This document shows, piece after piece, positions 34,257 to 44,630 of a stretch of 64,000 nt of DNA. This stretch comes from Paenibacillus sp. FSL H7-0331. Its GTDB lineage: Bacteria; Bacillota; Bacilli; Paenibacillales; NBRC-103111. Below the pieces are notes generated by a model, which saw only the letters and a list, made by a program, of their open reading frames with translations, did not search any database and was not told the origin of the DNA. How positions within the stretch are numbered: position 1 is the first letter of the stretch; the number at the start of each line of letters is the position of its first letter. The translations under genes and the position numbers were made by a program. Location: contig NZ_MRTH01000002.1 of NCBI RefSeq assembly GCF_001956045.1, positions 248,001 through 312,000 of the forward strand, read 5' to 3'.

Positions 34257-35576
34257 TTGAAAAAAGGGTTGTTAGTCTTTTCAGTGTTTCTCATGTCCAT
34301 GACCGCATTAGTTGGATGTGCGAAAGATTCAGGTAATTCCGCTACGGGTACATCGGACACCGCAAAGAAACCGGATGCGGCCAAGCCGCCCGAAGGCTCC
34401 ACGAGTGGAGCTCCCAAAAAAGTAGTGCTTTACGGTGACATTAAAGAATTTCCGTCTTTTGTCCCCATGCTTGAAAAGCTGAAAGCAGATTTCAAAGGCA
34501 AATACGATATTCAAACGATTCCGGTGGATTGGGGTAACCTGGAAAAAGTCGTGAAGACAGGTATCGCTTCCGGACAGCCGGCAGATATTTATGCGTATTG
34601 GCCCAACAATTTGAAGACGATGATTGACTCCAAGATGGTAACCGATTTAACACCGTATTTGGATGCGAACGGGGGCGAATGGAGAAAGCAATTTACCTCC
34701 ATGCTGGACACTGGCAAGTATGGTTCGCAAACTTATGGTGTTCCGATCAGTGGTGTATTCCCACTCATCTACGCCAACCAGGATCTTCTAGATAAAGCTG
34801 GAGTTAAAATTCCGGACAACTGGAACTGGGAGCAATTCCTGGATACCTTGAAGCAAATCAAGGAGAAGACCGGCGTATATCCGTTCGGTGCAGCTAACGA
34901 TCAAGCCATCATTTTACCGCGGGAAGGTTTACAAAGCATTGGGGAAGCACAGAACAAGCTGGATGAATTATCAAAGCTGCAAATTCCAATCGCAGACCCT
35001 ATGTTTACCAAGATGCTTGAAAACCTGAAAAAATTAAATGATAACGATTACTGGTACCCGGGTAAGGGCGCTTTGACGATTAAGCGTGACGAGGAGCAAT
35101 CCGCTTTCTACCAAGGTAAAGTAGCTATGATTGGCGAAGCCTCCTCACTTGCGGCAACGGTAACAACGAATTCGAAATTTAAAGTCGTTGCTTTACCGGT
35201 TCCGACCATGGGCAACAAGCTGGCTTACACAGGCAGTGCGGACGGATTTATGATTCCGGCGAACGCAGCCAACAAAGAAGCAGCAGTCGAAATTATCAAA
35301 AAACTGACCAGCCAGGAATATATGCAAATTCATGCGGATGCTGGCTTCCTGGTTTCCAACGTGAATGTTAAGTATACGAATCCGATAGTTACTCAGATTG
35401 GTGCTTTGTATAAGCATGCGATTACCAATCCGCCGGGATTCACCTATGTGGACAGCAAGATCGATGAATATTTCAGGAACCAGCTTTTACCTAAACTTTT
35501 CCTGAAGGGCTCCGATTTCAAAGAAATTATTAGCGATCTGGAAGCCTTACGTCAGGAAGCACTTAAAAAGAAGTGA
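34257..35576 (+). CDS. Sugar ABC transporter substrate-binding lipoprotein (CUT1 type)
   Basis: 439 residues starting at TTG 34257, with GGGGGT 7 bases upstream. The signal peptide ends in lipobox LVGC (Cys21), followed by a Ser/Thr/Pro linker. Family 1 extracellular binding protein features include GVPISGVFPLIYANQDLLDKAG and the typical GKVAMIGEAS. Followed by two MalF/MalG-type permeases and a two-component system; the ATPase must be a shared MsmK-like protein encoded elsewhere. Sugar unknown. Confidence 0.93.
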   Translation: MKKGLLVFSVFLMSMTALVGCAKDSGNSATGTSDTAKKPDAAKPPEGSTSGAPKKVVLYGDIKEFPSFVPMLEKLKADFKGKYDIQTIPVDWGNLEKVVKTGIASGQPADIYAYWPNNLKTMIDSKMVTDLTPYLDANGGEWRKQFTSMLDTGKYGSQTYGVPISGVFPLIYANQDLLDKAGVKIPDNWNWEQFLDTLKQIKEKTGVYPFGAANDQAIILPREGLQSIGEAQNKLDELSKLQIPIADPMFTKMLENLKKLNDNDYWYPGKGALTIKRDEEQSAFYQGKVAMIGEASSLAATVTTNSKFKVVALPVPTMGNKLAYTGSADGFMIPANAANKEAAVEIIKKLTSQEYMQIHADAGFLVSNVNVKYTNPIVTQIGALYKHAITNPPGFTYVDSKIDEYFRNQLLPKLFLKGSDFKEIISDLEALRQEALKKK

Positions 35577-35613
35577 CAACATAGCTAAGTTTAGATAATG
35601 GAGAGAAACATGG

Positions 35614-36507
35614 ATGAACAACCGTAAAGGTAATTTACTCGGCAGTACAGTCCTTGGATTTGTATTTTTGGCTCCTGTCTTGTTCCTGATCCTGTTTGTT
35701 TCCTATGTTCCTTTCATATGGAACTTGATTTTGTCTTTCCAGGAGTGGGATGGGTTTCTAACGAGAAACTGGATTGGATTCGATAATTACATTCATATTT
35801 TTGCTGACCGTACTGCTCTTATTAGCTTTTATAATACAACGTTCCTGGGCATTTTTATCACCTTGTTTTCTGTCGTTATCGGCATTATGCTGGCAGCCCT
35901 GATCTACCCGTTGGGGAATAAAGAGGGAGCGTTTTACCGATTTGCTCTGTTCACTCCCTCGATGGTTCCGACAACGATTATTGCGATTTTGTTTACTTTT
36001 ATTTATAGTCCTGAAGGTGTATTGAATCAAGCACTGGAAGCGATTGGCTTGGAGCATTTGACGCGGGTATGGTTGGGTGAACCGGAAACCGTCCTGCCAA
36101 GTATTGTACTTGTAGATGTGTATAAGAATATGGGCATTACGATGATGCTCTGTTTCACGGCCATGCAGCTTATACCGAAGTCCATATTTGAAGCAAGCAG
36201 GATGGATGGTATCGGGTACATGCGTCAATTCATACTCATTGTGCTGCCATTACTTAAGCCGATTATCCAATTGTGCGTGGTGCTGTCCTTGATCACAGCC
36301 TTCCGAACTTACGACTCGGTGAGAATTTTAACGAACGGCGGTCCGGGGACAATGTCGAAGACAGTATCCTTGTATATGGTCGATACCGCATTCAATTACA
36401 ATGAATTCGGTTATGCAGCATCGATGGGAGCCTTGTTTACAGGAATATTGCTGTTGACTGTACTTATAGCGAGACGGTTACTAGGGGGAGAGACGTATGA
36501 ATATTAA
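35614..36507 (+). CDS. Sugar ABC transporter permease, MalF/UgpA type
   Basis: 297 residues, six membrane helices, with the EAA loop EASRMDGIGYMRQFILIVLP. The ATG at 35614 follows GGAGAG; a nearby ATG at 35610 is in another frame and closes after five codons. Overlaps the next permease by 11 bases. Confidence 0.93.
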   Translation: MNNRKGNLLGSTVLGFVFLAPVLFLILFVSYVPFIWNLILSFQEWDGFLTRNWIGFDNYIHIFADRTALISFYNTTFLGIFITLFSVVIGIMLAALIYPLGNKEGAFYRFALFTPSMVPTTIIAILFTFIYSPEGVLNQALEAIGLEHLTRVWLGEPETVLPSIVLVDVYKNMGITMMLCFTAMQLIPKSIFEASRMDGIGYMRQFILIVLPLLKPIIQLCVVLSLITAFRTYDSVRILTNGGPGTMSKTVSLYMVDTAFNYNEFGYAASMGALFTGILLLTVLIARRLLGGETYEY

Positions 36508-37330
36508 TAGAGAAACCACAGCCATCGTCTGGATACCCAGAGTTACCGTTCTACTATTAACACTGCTTACGTTATTCCCGCTGCTCTTTGTATTGATGAC
36601 ATCTTTTAAATCCACACAGCAGTTTTTACAGAACATATGGGCACTGCCGGAACGTATCGAGTGGTTTAATTATTCGAAGGCACTCATTGACGGCGGAATC
36701 GGGCGCTATTTATTAAACAGTACCTATGTCGTATCGATTTCTATTATCGGCATCGTGTTATTTGCTTCATTGGCAGGATATGCTTTGGCGAGATTACGTA
36801 TTCCCAAGGCGGAGCTCCTGATGCTGTTCATTCTCATTCCAACGATGTTTCCATCCGAATCGATCATTATGCCGTTCTATATCATGATGAGTAAGCTTAG
36901 GCTGTTAAATGAAGCTTATACGCTTATTTTTCCGTTTATTGGATGGGGAGTGCCCACGGCAACGTTTATATTGCGTAATTTCTTTCAATCCATTCCGAAC
37001 GAGCTTCTGGAAGCAGCCAAGGTTGACGGGGCGAACGATATGCTGGTTTTTGTAAAAGTGATCGTACCCATCATGATTCCGACACTATTGACGGTGGCCA
37101 TTTTGAATTTTGGGTTATGGGGAGAGCTGCTCTGGACAACCGTTTCCATGTCAGCTTCGGTATTTCGAACCATACCACTTGGCATTATTGCTTTTCAAAC
37201 GCAGATGGGCACAGATTGGGGACCGCTTTCCGCGGCCATATGTATTGTCATGGTTCCGCTCGTTGTCATATTTTTATGTTCACAAAAGTATTTTGTAAGA
37301 GGATTAACGAGCGGTGCAGTAAAAGGGTGA
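36497..37330 (+). CDS. Sugar ABC transporter permease, MalG/UgpE type
   Basis: 277 residues, six membrane helices, with EAA loop EAAKVDGANDMLVFVKVIVP. Ribosome site GGGGGAGAG upstream. Pairs with the preceding permease in a CUT1 importer. Confidence 0.93.
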   Translation: MNINRETTAIVWIPRVTVLLLTLLTLFPLLFVLMTSFKSTQQFLQNIWALPERIEWFNYSKALIDGGIGRYLLNSTYVVSISIIGIVLFASLAGYALARLRIPKAELLMLFILIPTMFPSESIIMPFYIMMSKLRLLNEAYTLIFPFIGWGVPTATFILRNFFQSIPNELLEAAKVDGANDMLVFVKVIVPIMIPTLLTVAILNFGLWGELLWTTVSMSASVFRTIPLGIIAFQTQMGTDWGPLSAAICIVMVPLVVIFLCSQKYFVRGLTSGAVKG

Positions 37331-37352
37331 TACCAATTGGAGAATATAAACC

Positions 37353-39092
37353 ATGTCTATCCAAACCAAATTTTTTGTATATTTGTTTGTGCTTGTTATC
37401 CTTCCGTTAATGGCAGCGTCCTTCTTAATCCTCGCGATTTCGTCCGATATTATCGGTTCCAAGTCGAGAGAGGCCGTCTTTCAATCCTTTAAGCAAACCG
37501 AGTTTCGCTTGAATCAAATCGTCTCCAATACAGAATATTTATCTGATAAGTTGTTGGGCAATGAAGATGTCCAGCAGCTATCGAACTTGAACGAGCAATC
37601 TTATCCGTATGAATTCGTAGTGCGTACGAATGGACTCAATTATTTTTTGCAGCAGGAAATTAGAGTGCAGCCTTACCTGCACTCTTTTCTCCTTATAAAC
37701 AATACGAAGCCGATTTACCGGTTCGGTTACTATGAGAATGAGGTTAACCAGGAGCTGCTCCAGCAAGCGATCCATCAAAAAGGAGTTCCGGTATGGACCG
37801 GCACTTATAAGCTGCATTCCTATCAAAATCCGAGTGAAAATGAATATGTCGTCTCTTTGTTTAGAGCCGTTAATGATCTTAATTCATTTGTTGTTATTTC
37901 TGTTGAAATATTAACCATCCCCGAACAAGCGCTGGAGCAGGCTTACACTGAGAATGATGCTTGGCAAAATGACGGAATGGTTATTATCGATAGCCATGGG
38001 CAAATCGTCTCTTCCAAGAACAAAGGTGAGATCGGAAACCATATCGGACAGCTGCACTATGTTCAGCAGGTTATGTCTGGCATTGAGGGGAATTTTCGCT
38101 CCGCGATCAATGGGGAAAAGGTTTCTGTATTTTATTATAAGCTGCCAAATCCAGGTTGGCATGTGATCAAAGTGGTTCCAGACTCGCAAATTAATGAACC
38201 GCAGAAGTTTCTCGGGATATTGATTGTTGTCGCATTGTCGATCTGTTTGCTATTTGGGATTATTTTCTCTGTTATCCAAAACAACCGCATTATTCGTCCC
38301 ATAAAGCTGCTGAAGCGCGAAATGGATAAGGTTAAGCGCGGCAATCTGGAAATTAAGCTCGATGTTCAACAAAAGGATGAAATCGGGCAGCTGGTGTTTC
38401 ATTTTAGAGCCATGGGCTTGGAGCTTAAAGATCTGATCAATAAGGTGTATCACAGTCAATTAAAGGAAAAGGAAGCCCGGCTGCAAATGCTGAGTATGCA
38501 AATTAATCCCCATTTTTTGTATAACACGCTTGAATCCATTCGTTGGGTGGCTATCAGGCATCAGGTGGATTCGGTTGCCGATCAGTTGGAGGTGCTCTCC
38601 AACATGTTCAGATATTCGTTAACCCAGGAGCATCAAATCACCACGATTGAGCAAGAGGTAGAGCATGTGCGCAATTATATGATCATTCTCAATTTCCGGT
38701 TCAATCACATTTATGAGTTCGAGGTACAAGTGGAGGAGCATTTGCTTCAGTACGAGTGCCCGCATTTTATTTTACAGCCATTGGTTGAGAACTCAATCAA
38801 GCATGGCTTTGCGGATAGGATTGAGCAAGGCTTCATCCATATTTCGATTGTACAGGAGGCGGCTTTTACCCGAATTTGTGTAGAGGATAATGGAATCGGG
38901 GCAGATGAGAACCGTATCCGCAGGCTGCTTGACGGTGAGGAGTCACATTCAGGTTATGCGCTTAAAAATATACACAATCGTCTTCAGTTGAAGTATGGAC
39001 CTGAATTTGGGATTCTTTTTAGCAGTGAGCTTGGCACAGGGACGAAGGTAGTAATTGTACTTCCGGCAATTTTAAGACACGAAGACGTATAG
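37353..39092 (+). CDS. Sensor histidine kinase, YesM family
   Basis: 579 residues. N-terminal membrane helix (residues about 7-30), extracellular dCache-like sensor region to about 288, second helix (FLGILIVVALSICLLFGII), HAMP (RPIKLLKREMDKVKRGN) and a His_kinase domain with His387 in INPHFLYNTLESIRW, then HATPase_c (HFILQPLVENSIKHG, DNGIG). Such kinases sense sugars or their binding proteins and sit next to AraC-type response regulators, as here. Start 22 bases after the permease gene. Confidence 0.93.
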   Translation: MSIQTKFFVYLFVLVILPLMAASFLILAISSDIIGSKSREAVFQSFKQTEFRLNQIVSNTEYLSDKLLGNEDVQQLSNLNEQSYPYEFVVRTNGLNYFLQQEIRVQPYLHSFLLINNTKPIYRFGYYENEVNQELLQQAIHQKGVPVWTGTYKLHSYQNPSENEYVVSLFRAVNDLNSFVVISVEILTIPEQALEQAYTENDAWQNDGMVIIDSHGQIVSSKNKGEIGNHIGQLHYVQQVMSGIEGNFRSAINGEKVSVFYYKLPNPGWHVIKVVPDSQINEPQKFLGILIVVALSICLLFGIIFSVIQNNRIIRPIKLLKREMDKVKRGNLEIKLDVQQKDEIGQLVFHFRAMGLELKDLINKVYHSQLKEKEARLQMLSMQINPHFLYNTLESIRWVAIRHQVDSVADQLEVLSNMFRYSLTQEHQITTIEQEVEHVRNYMIILNFRFNHIYEFEVQVEEHLLQYECPHFILQPLVENSIKHGFADRIEQGFIHISIVQEAAFTRICVEDNGIGADENRIRRLLDGEESHSGYALKNIHNRLQLKYGPEFGILFSSELGTGTKVVIVLPAILRHEDV

Positions 39093-39119
39093 TCATATAA
39101 TCGAGGTGATACAAGCTTT

Positions 39120-40682
39120 ATGAAAATGCTCATTGTCGATGATGAAATTCAAATTCGAACGGGTTTGCAGGAAGGTATGAATTGGGAATCATTAGGATTG
39201 GATGAGGTGTACATTGCGGATAATGGGGTCACCGCGCTGCAGCTCTTCAAGCAGTACAATCCTGAAATCATTATCACGGATATTAGGATGCCGAGGATGG
39301 ACGGTCTGGCATTGATTAAGTCTGTGAGAGACTTATCGTCTTCCTGCAAGTTTATTATTTTGAGTGGTTATTCCGAATTTGAATATGTCAAGGAAGCCCT
39401 TCAATATGGGGTCATCGATTATGAGTTGAAACCTGTCAATATAAAACGACTGCTCAATCTGGTCAAGAAGGCTATCGAAACGATTGAAAAAGAAAAAAGT
39501 CAGGCCAACTGGTTCCAAGAATATTGGAGTGATCGACTTGTTCGTGATATTGTAAACAACACATTCACAGAGACACCGAATATGTTAGAGATGCTTACTC
39601 ACAGTATCAAGTGGAAGCCTGGGATTCCGCTTCGGATTTGTTACTTGCAAGGGGATGCGGTGCTTGGAGATGTTCTTACTCATCATCAAGAACGCATTCA
39701 ACAATTGTTGAACAGAGAAGCTCACAAAATACCAGGGATGATACATAGGCTTTCTCCCAGGGACTATATGCTGATTATGAACTCGGACAACCGCGTTTTT
39801 GAGCTGGAGAAATGGTGGAAGCAGGTTCAAGCGGTGCTGCTGGAGCATTGCCATATCAGCATGACGATAGGCATCAGCAACGAAGAAGAAGTAGCGCATC
39901 TCCCCAGATTATATGAGCAGGCGTTGGAAGCTATTCAATTGAGGTTATACGGTGGACCACGGGCTATGTATTATTATTACGAGGTTCCTGACCGGAAAGA
40001 AGTACGGAGTAGAACCTATACACCGCCAGAGGATGAACTCTCAAGAGGATTCCATGAGCCTTCCTTCGCCTCTTTACAAAGCTGCATCGACAGGGAATTC
40101 GACGTGTTCTTGCAAGAACGGAACCGGCTGTTGGGGGAAGTTCGAGGGATATGCAGACAATATGCTTGGATTGCCGAGCAGGAGCTGAAACGAATGCCAT
40201 GTGTTTCTATCCAGCCTAACCATGCAGAGTGGAATCGTGATCATTCATTGGAGCAGATCGAATCGATTGAAGGTTTTCGCAGCTATGTGCTCCATCTGTA
40301 TCGGATTGCTTATGAGCAAGTACAAAATGGTCAACCACTCCCGAATATGAAAGGCGTAGCCAAGGCAATCAGCTATATGTACGATCATTTTCATGAAGAT
40401 ATTTCTGTAAAAGAAGTGGCAGCGTATATTCAACAGTCTCCCAACTATTTTAGCCATAAATTCAAGCAGGAAATGGGCGTTTCGTATACGGCATTTCTGA
40501 ATCGAATTCGGATCGAGGAAGCGTCGAGGCAGCTGCAAGCCAAGTCCACTGCGGCTCTGTATGAAATTAGCTGGAATGTCGGCTTTCGGGATTATAAATA
40601 TTTTACACAAGTGTTCAAAAAGCAAAAGGGTGTTTCTCCCTCAGAATATCAACGAAAGGGATTTGGTCATCCCGATATATAG
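39120..40682 (+). CDS. AraC-type response regulator, YesN family
   Basis: 520 residues. Receiver domain 1-120 with phospho-acceptor Asp54 (IIITDIRMPRMDG) and Lys in ELKPVN; a long central region; C-terminal AraC DNA-binding domain with two helix-turn-helix units (VKEVAAYIQQSPNYFSHKFK and ISWNVGFRDYKYFTQVFKKQ). AGGTG precedes the ATG. It presumably activates the sugar transporter operon upstream of it. Confidence 0.94.
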   Translation: MKMLIVDDEIQIRTGLQEGMNWESLGLDEVYIADNGVTALQLFKQYNPEIIITDIRMPRMDGLALIKSVRDLSSSCKFIILSGYSEFEYVKEALQYGVIDYELKPVNIKRLLNLVKKAIETIEKEKSQANWFQEYWSDRLVRDIVNNTFTETPNMLEMLTHSIKWKPGIPLRICYLQGDAVLGDVLTHHQERIQQLLNREAHKIPGMIHRLSPRDYMLIMNSDNRVFELEKWWKQVQAVLLEHCHISMTIGISNEEEVAHLPRLYEQALEAIQLRLYGGPRAMYYYYEVPDRKEVRSRTYTPPEDELSRGFHEPSFASLQSCIDREFDVFLQERNRLLGEVRGICRQYAWIAEQELKRMPCVSIQPNHAEWNRDHSLEQIESIEGFRSYVLHLYRIAYEQVQNGQPLPNMKGVAKAISYMYDHFHEDISVKEVAAYIQQSPNYFSHKFKQEMGVSYTAFLNRIRIEEASRQLQAKSTAALYEISWNVGFRDYKYFTQVFKKQKGVSPSEYQRKGFGHPDI

Positions 40683-40792
40683 GGGAATAGTTGCATTATG
40701 TTTTATGGAATTTAAGTAAATTATTGGAACTTCTCGCAACTTATTGGATATGACTATCGTTTATGTAATAAGGCTGACGAGGAGTGTGAATA

Positions 40793-42004
40793 ATGAATTT
40801 TTCTACCCGAGGGTCTCTTTTTATCAGATTTGTTGTAACTACAGGAATATGTTTGCTGGCATTTTCTAATTTTCCAAGACCTGTTGGGGCAGTGATCAAC
40901 GTAAAGCCCCAGTACATTATAATTGTGGCAGACACGGAGCTGTACAAGGACTACAACAATCCCAAGGAAGCTTTGGCAAGCCTGGGCCCGCTGCAATCGG
41001 TGAAGGTTGTTGACGTTGATCGAGAGTGGAGACCGGATGAGCCTGTTGATATTACTTGGTATTTAATTGAGACCACGTGGCTGGGCAACATGTGGATACG
41101 TGCAGATGATCGGGTAATGAACGGATTATTACATGAGGAGGAACGATGGATTACGACGATTTTTGACACTTATTTGTATGATCAGCCTAATACGCTGACA
41201 AACGGTTTAAAGCTAGCTCCACAAAGGCTGCAGTCCGATGCTTCTATTACATATTCGCAATTACGTGGCTCTAATGCCATGTCTTTTTTGGGTGGTGGTG
41301 GCAGCTGGTATCGCATACATACTTGGCTCGGGGATAAATGGCTGTTGAAACCAGCATTGGTTGAGGATATTCATGTAACACCGATTTCGTTCGATCTGAA
41401 GCTGGAAGCAGCGGAAACGGCATATCCATATCCTTATCGTATCGAAGCCGCTGCTGAGCCTTTGCTGCCGCAAACCTTGCCAATAGTGGGAACATGGGAT
41501 ACTCATGGCTTCCTGGGTCCGAGTGGAGAGCTGTGGTATAAATTCCATCTGCCGCAAGGTGATCGTTGGGTAGCTCCCCACAATCAAGCTGTCATTTCTT
41601 ATAAGCCTATTCAGGAAACTGTCCAATTGCCAGTCCAAACCCGTTATTTTGAAAAGCCTACTTTAGATAATAGTATGATTTATTGGCTTCAGCCTGGGGA
41701 GTACGAAGCCTTCGAAGCTTCAGGTGAGCAATGGAAGCATGTAAAGACACCTCAGGGAGACAAATGGGTGAATCCAGAGCGAGCTTTATTAGAGCGTCCT
41801 ATCGAGATCGTGCCCACAGATGAAGAGCTACAATTGACCTTGGAGGATCAAACCTTTGACCATCCTATTGAAGAGAAAACGGCTCACGCCAAAGGTTTCT
41901 ATAGCCCACAAGCCGTACACGCCTTCGAGAAGTGGGATACAGAACAGAGTGGTGTCTGGTACCATTTTATCGGTCTAAATGGAAATGAATGGGTGAAGAG
42001 ATAA
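40793..42004 (+). CDS. Secreted protein with five Trp-Gly-type SH3-like repeats
   Basis: 403 residues with a signal peptide (ending near PVGA). Unknown protein built from repeats of about 70-80 residues, each ending in a similar beta segment: TWLGNMWIRA, TWLGDKWLLK, PQGDRWVAP, PQGDKWVNP and GLNGNEWVKR, each preceded by a W-Y/F-x-I/F/V strand. The pattern resembles bacterial SH3/GW modules that bind cell-wall polymers. There is no catalytic domain or sorting signal. AGGAGTG lies before the ATG. Monocistronic; 110-base upstream gap after the regulator gene. Confidence 0.8.
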   Translation: MNFSTRGSLFIRFVVTTGICLLAFSNFPRPVGAVINVKPQYIIIVADTELYKDYNNPKEALASLGPLQSVKVVDVDREWRPDEPVDITWYLIETTWLGNMWIRADDRVMNGLLHEEERWITTIFDTYLYDQPNTLTNGLKLAPQRLQSDASITYSQLRGSNAMSFLGGGGSWYRIHTWLGDKWLLKPALVEDIHVTPISFDLKLEAAETAYPYPYRIEAAAEPLLPQTLPIVGTWDTHGFLGPSGELWYKFHLPQGDRWVAPHNQAVISYKPIQETVQLPVQTRYFEKPTLDNSMIYWLQPGEYEAFEASGEQWKHVKTPQGDKWVNPERALLERPIEIVPTDEELQLTLEDQTFDHPIEEKTAHAKGFYSPQAVHAFEKWDTEQSGVWYHFIGLNGNEWVKR

Positions 42005-42057
42005 GAATATTTGGTAAGTAGTCGTTCAAATGGCTTTTTAGTACTGTCTACATGGCC

Positions 42058-43137
42058 TCATTCCTTCTCATTATCAATCGCCTGCGCCATCGTTTTGTCA
42101 GTCAAATGGGCGTAAATCTGTGTAGTTTCCGGCGAAGCGTGTCCCAGCTGCTCCTGAGTTTTGTATAAATCGTTTCGTAGGTAATAATCGGTAGCAAATG
42201 AATGCCGCAGCTTATGAACTGACAAATAAGGCTTGCCGAACCGTTTGGCATATTTAATGACCATTTCCTGAATGGCTCGCTTGGTCATCCGTTCCCCTTC
42301 TTTTTTGCCGTTTGCAATGGCAAGAAAGAGGGCTTTTTCTTTACGTGGAGCTTTATACTGCGTCTGCCGCATGTCCATATAGGCCATAAGATTCTCAGTT
42401 GCATCTTGACGGAAATACACCGGTGTTTTGAAAGTATCATCGTTAGAGCCCTTGCGGTATACATAAGCAAGCTTTTTCTTAATATCGATATCGTCGGCGT
42501 TCAGATTAACAACCTCCGAGACACGAAGACCCGAGTTCAGCACCAGTCTGATAATGCAGGCATCACGAACCTTGTTGATGTGGTAGGAGTACAGGGCCTG
42601 CTTATTCCCAGCAACCTCTTCACCATACCCATGCTCAACAAATGCTATGAATTCATGTATTTCCTGCTCCTGCAGCAGCTTGCCTTCAAGCTTGGCTGCC
42701 GTATCCTTCGGTTTATGGGTCCGCTTGATCTCGACTTTGGCCATCACATTTCTCTTTAGCAGAGGATAAAACTCTTCGTCCTCGGCGATTTGACTTAAAT
42801 AATGAAATAACGAACGAAGCGAGGACAGCTTGCGCGAAATCGTAACACGGCTGTTCGTATGCTCGGTACGGGTCATCAAAAACATCCGGAAGTTATCGAT
42901 GCTTTCCATATGCAGCTTCTCCAGTGCTTCAATCGGTAAGTGTTTCATCGAATCGGCTTCAGCCAGACCTTCCGCAAGCATCCACGAGAAAAAGGTTTCA
43001 TAATCCCGCACATACTCCAGCAGTGAGGAAGGGGAGAGGTCTGGAAGCTTGAAATTGATAAATTTCTCTACGTACCAAGGCATCGTAGGTATTTTTTTAT
43101 CCAGCTCCTGACGGTCTTTTACTTTCAAAATATTCAT
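42058..43137 (-). CDS. xerS: Tyrosine recombinase, XerS-like
   Basis: 359 residues from the ATG at 43137, with GAGGTG 7 bases upstream on this strand. Catalytic residues visible are Arg in NSGLRVSEV, HKLRHSFATDYYL (His-x-x-Arg), GHASPETTQIYAHL (His and the nucleophile Tyr). The N-terminal SAM-like core-binding domain and the start NILKVKDRQELDKKIPTMP are like XerS, the single recombinase for chromosome dimer resolution in streptococci. In Bacillales a XerS-type protein usually accompanies XerC/XerD, so its duty here is less clear. No mobile element surrounds it. Confidence 0.85.
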   Translation of the reverse strand: MNILKVKDRQELDKKIPTMPWYVEKFINFKLPDLSPSSLLEYVRDYETFFSWMLAEGLAEADSMKHLPIEALEKLHMESIDNFRMFLMTRTEHTNSRVTISRKLSSLRSLFHYLSQIAEDEEFYPLLKRNVMAKVEIKRTHKPKDTAAKLEGKLLQEQEIHEFIAFVEHGYGEEVAGNKQALYSYHINKVRDACIIRLVLNSGLRVSEVVNLNADDIDIKKKLAYVYRKGSNDDTFKTPVYFRQDATENLMAYMDMRQTQYKAPRKEKALFLAIANGKKEGERMTKRAIQEMVIKYAKRFGKPYLSVHKLRHSFATDYYLRNDLYKTQEQLGHASPETTQIYAHLTDKTMAQAIDNEKE

Positions 43138-43336
43138 TAGTAAGCACCTCAAATTTATGTACAGATACGTTTAAGTATAGTACAGAGAGGAGATATTGCA
43201 AATCGGAATCAGTCTCTGCCGTCCTGAATCCAGCTGTTTATTAACAAACACGCAATTGATTGTTACCAATAAATCTTTTATTATGGCATAAGAGATAGGT
43301 AGTGGATTTCTATTCGATATAATAGGGAGTTAAATA

Positions 43337-44515
43337 ATGGTGAAATCGTTGAGTCTTATGAGAGGCGGATCCGGCCATGAAAACGGCAAGGTTACGTTTA
43401 TTGAATTGTTTTTTGACCTGGTCTTTGTATTTGCCGTTACGCAGCTGTCACATTATTTGCTGGAGCATTTTAGTTTAATCGGGGCACTGCATACCTTATT
43501 TTTGCTGATGGCGGTGTGGTGGGTATGGATATTCACCTCATGGGTCACGAATTGGCTGGACCCGGAGAAGCTGCCGGTGAGGATTGCGCTCATTGGCCTC
43601 ATGCTAACAGGTTTGATTTTATCAACTTCGATACCTGACGCTTTTGGGGAAAGGGCACTGACCTTTGCTATCGCTTATGTGTTTATCCAGGTTGGACGAA
43701 CTGCATTTATGGTTTGGGGAGTGGGGAAGGATCATCAGGATTTGCGTCTTAGCTTTGTCAGGATTCTGGTATGGCTTATTGTCTCCGGTGTTTTCTGGAT
43801 AGCCGGGGGTATCGTGGAAAGCCAGATGCTTCGGTATATGTTATGGATATTGGCGTTGGTACTTGAGTACATGTCACCGTCTGTAGGTTTTTGGGTGCCG
43901 AGGCTTGGTTGTACACCAACAAGTGTATGGAAGGTAGAGGGGGCTCATTTTGCCGAACGGTGTGGATTGTTTGTCATTATAGCCTTGGGTGAGTCGATTC
44001 TGGTAACCGGTTCGACCTTCAGCACGTTGCCCTGGACCTCTGTCAACTTGTTTTCATTCATGATTACCTTTGTTGGCAGTGTAGCGATGTGGTGGATTTA
44101 TTTTGATTCAAGCGCACACTCGGGCCACCACAAGATTACACATTCCAACGATCCGGGGCGGTTGGCGCGCCTCGCTTATACGTACCTGCATTTACCGATT
44201 GCCGCTGGAATTATTGTAACAGCGGTTGGTGATGAGCTTGTTCTGGCACATCCCTTAGGGCATATGGACACTAAAACGATCTGTGCGATTGTTGGCGGTC
44301 CAGCGATCTATTTGATTGGCAATACCCTGTTTAAGCGTGAGGTAACCGGCAAGTATTGCTTACCCTATATATTAGGTACGGTAGCCTTACTTCTATGCAT
44401 ATTCGTGGCTCACAGTTTGTCTCCCCTTGTTCTGGGTTTACTTGTTACTATCCTGCTGGTGGTTGTGGGTGTATCGGAAAGGTTGATTTTCAAAAGAAGG
44501 CGGGCAGCAGTGTAG
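43337..44515 (+). CDS. LtrA family membrane protein (low temperature requirement)
   Basis: 392 residues with about ten membrane helices. The family start is clear: ENGKVTFIELFFDLVFVFAV followed by TQLSHYL, and further on WVWIFTSWVTNWLD, HFAERCGLFVIIALGES and WWIYFD. Molecular function of LtrA is not established. AGGGAGT precedes the ATG. It is divergent from XerS, with about 200 bases between them carrying TATAAT at 43315-43320 without a good -35. Confidence 0.93.
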   Translation: MVKSLSLMRGGSGHENGKVTFIELFFDLVFVFAVTQLSHYLLEHFSLIGALHTLFLLMAVWWVWIFTSWVTNWLDPEKLPVRIALIGLMLTGLILSTSIPDAFGERALTFAIAYVFIQVGRTAFMVWGVGKDHQDLRLSFVRILVWLIVSGVFWIAGGIVESQMLRYMLWILALVLEYMSPSVGFWVPRLGCTPTSVWKVEGAHFAERCGLFVIIALGESILVTGSTFSTLPWTSVNLFSFMITFVGSVAMWWIYFDSSAHSGHHKITHSNDPGRLARLAYTYLHLPIAAGIIVTAVGDELVLAHPLGHMDTKTICAIVGGPAIYLIGNTLFKREVTGKYCLPYILGTVALLLCIFVAHSLSPLVLGLLVTILLVVVGVSERLIFKRRRAAV

Positions 44516-44630
44516 TTCAAGTGAGCAACAGTTCCTGATTCAATGATTGCTCCATTGTAGCTCACTGCTATTACCGCTTCTCATGACCTGTAACTTTGCA
44601 CATCCTTTAGTTTCACATCGTCAGAAATTT

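Noticed and set aside
43138..43336. dif-type recombination site next to XerS
   Set aside because: No recombinase-type inverted arms with 6-base centre were found in the flanking sequence.
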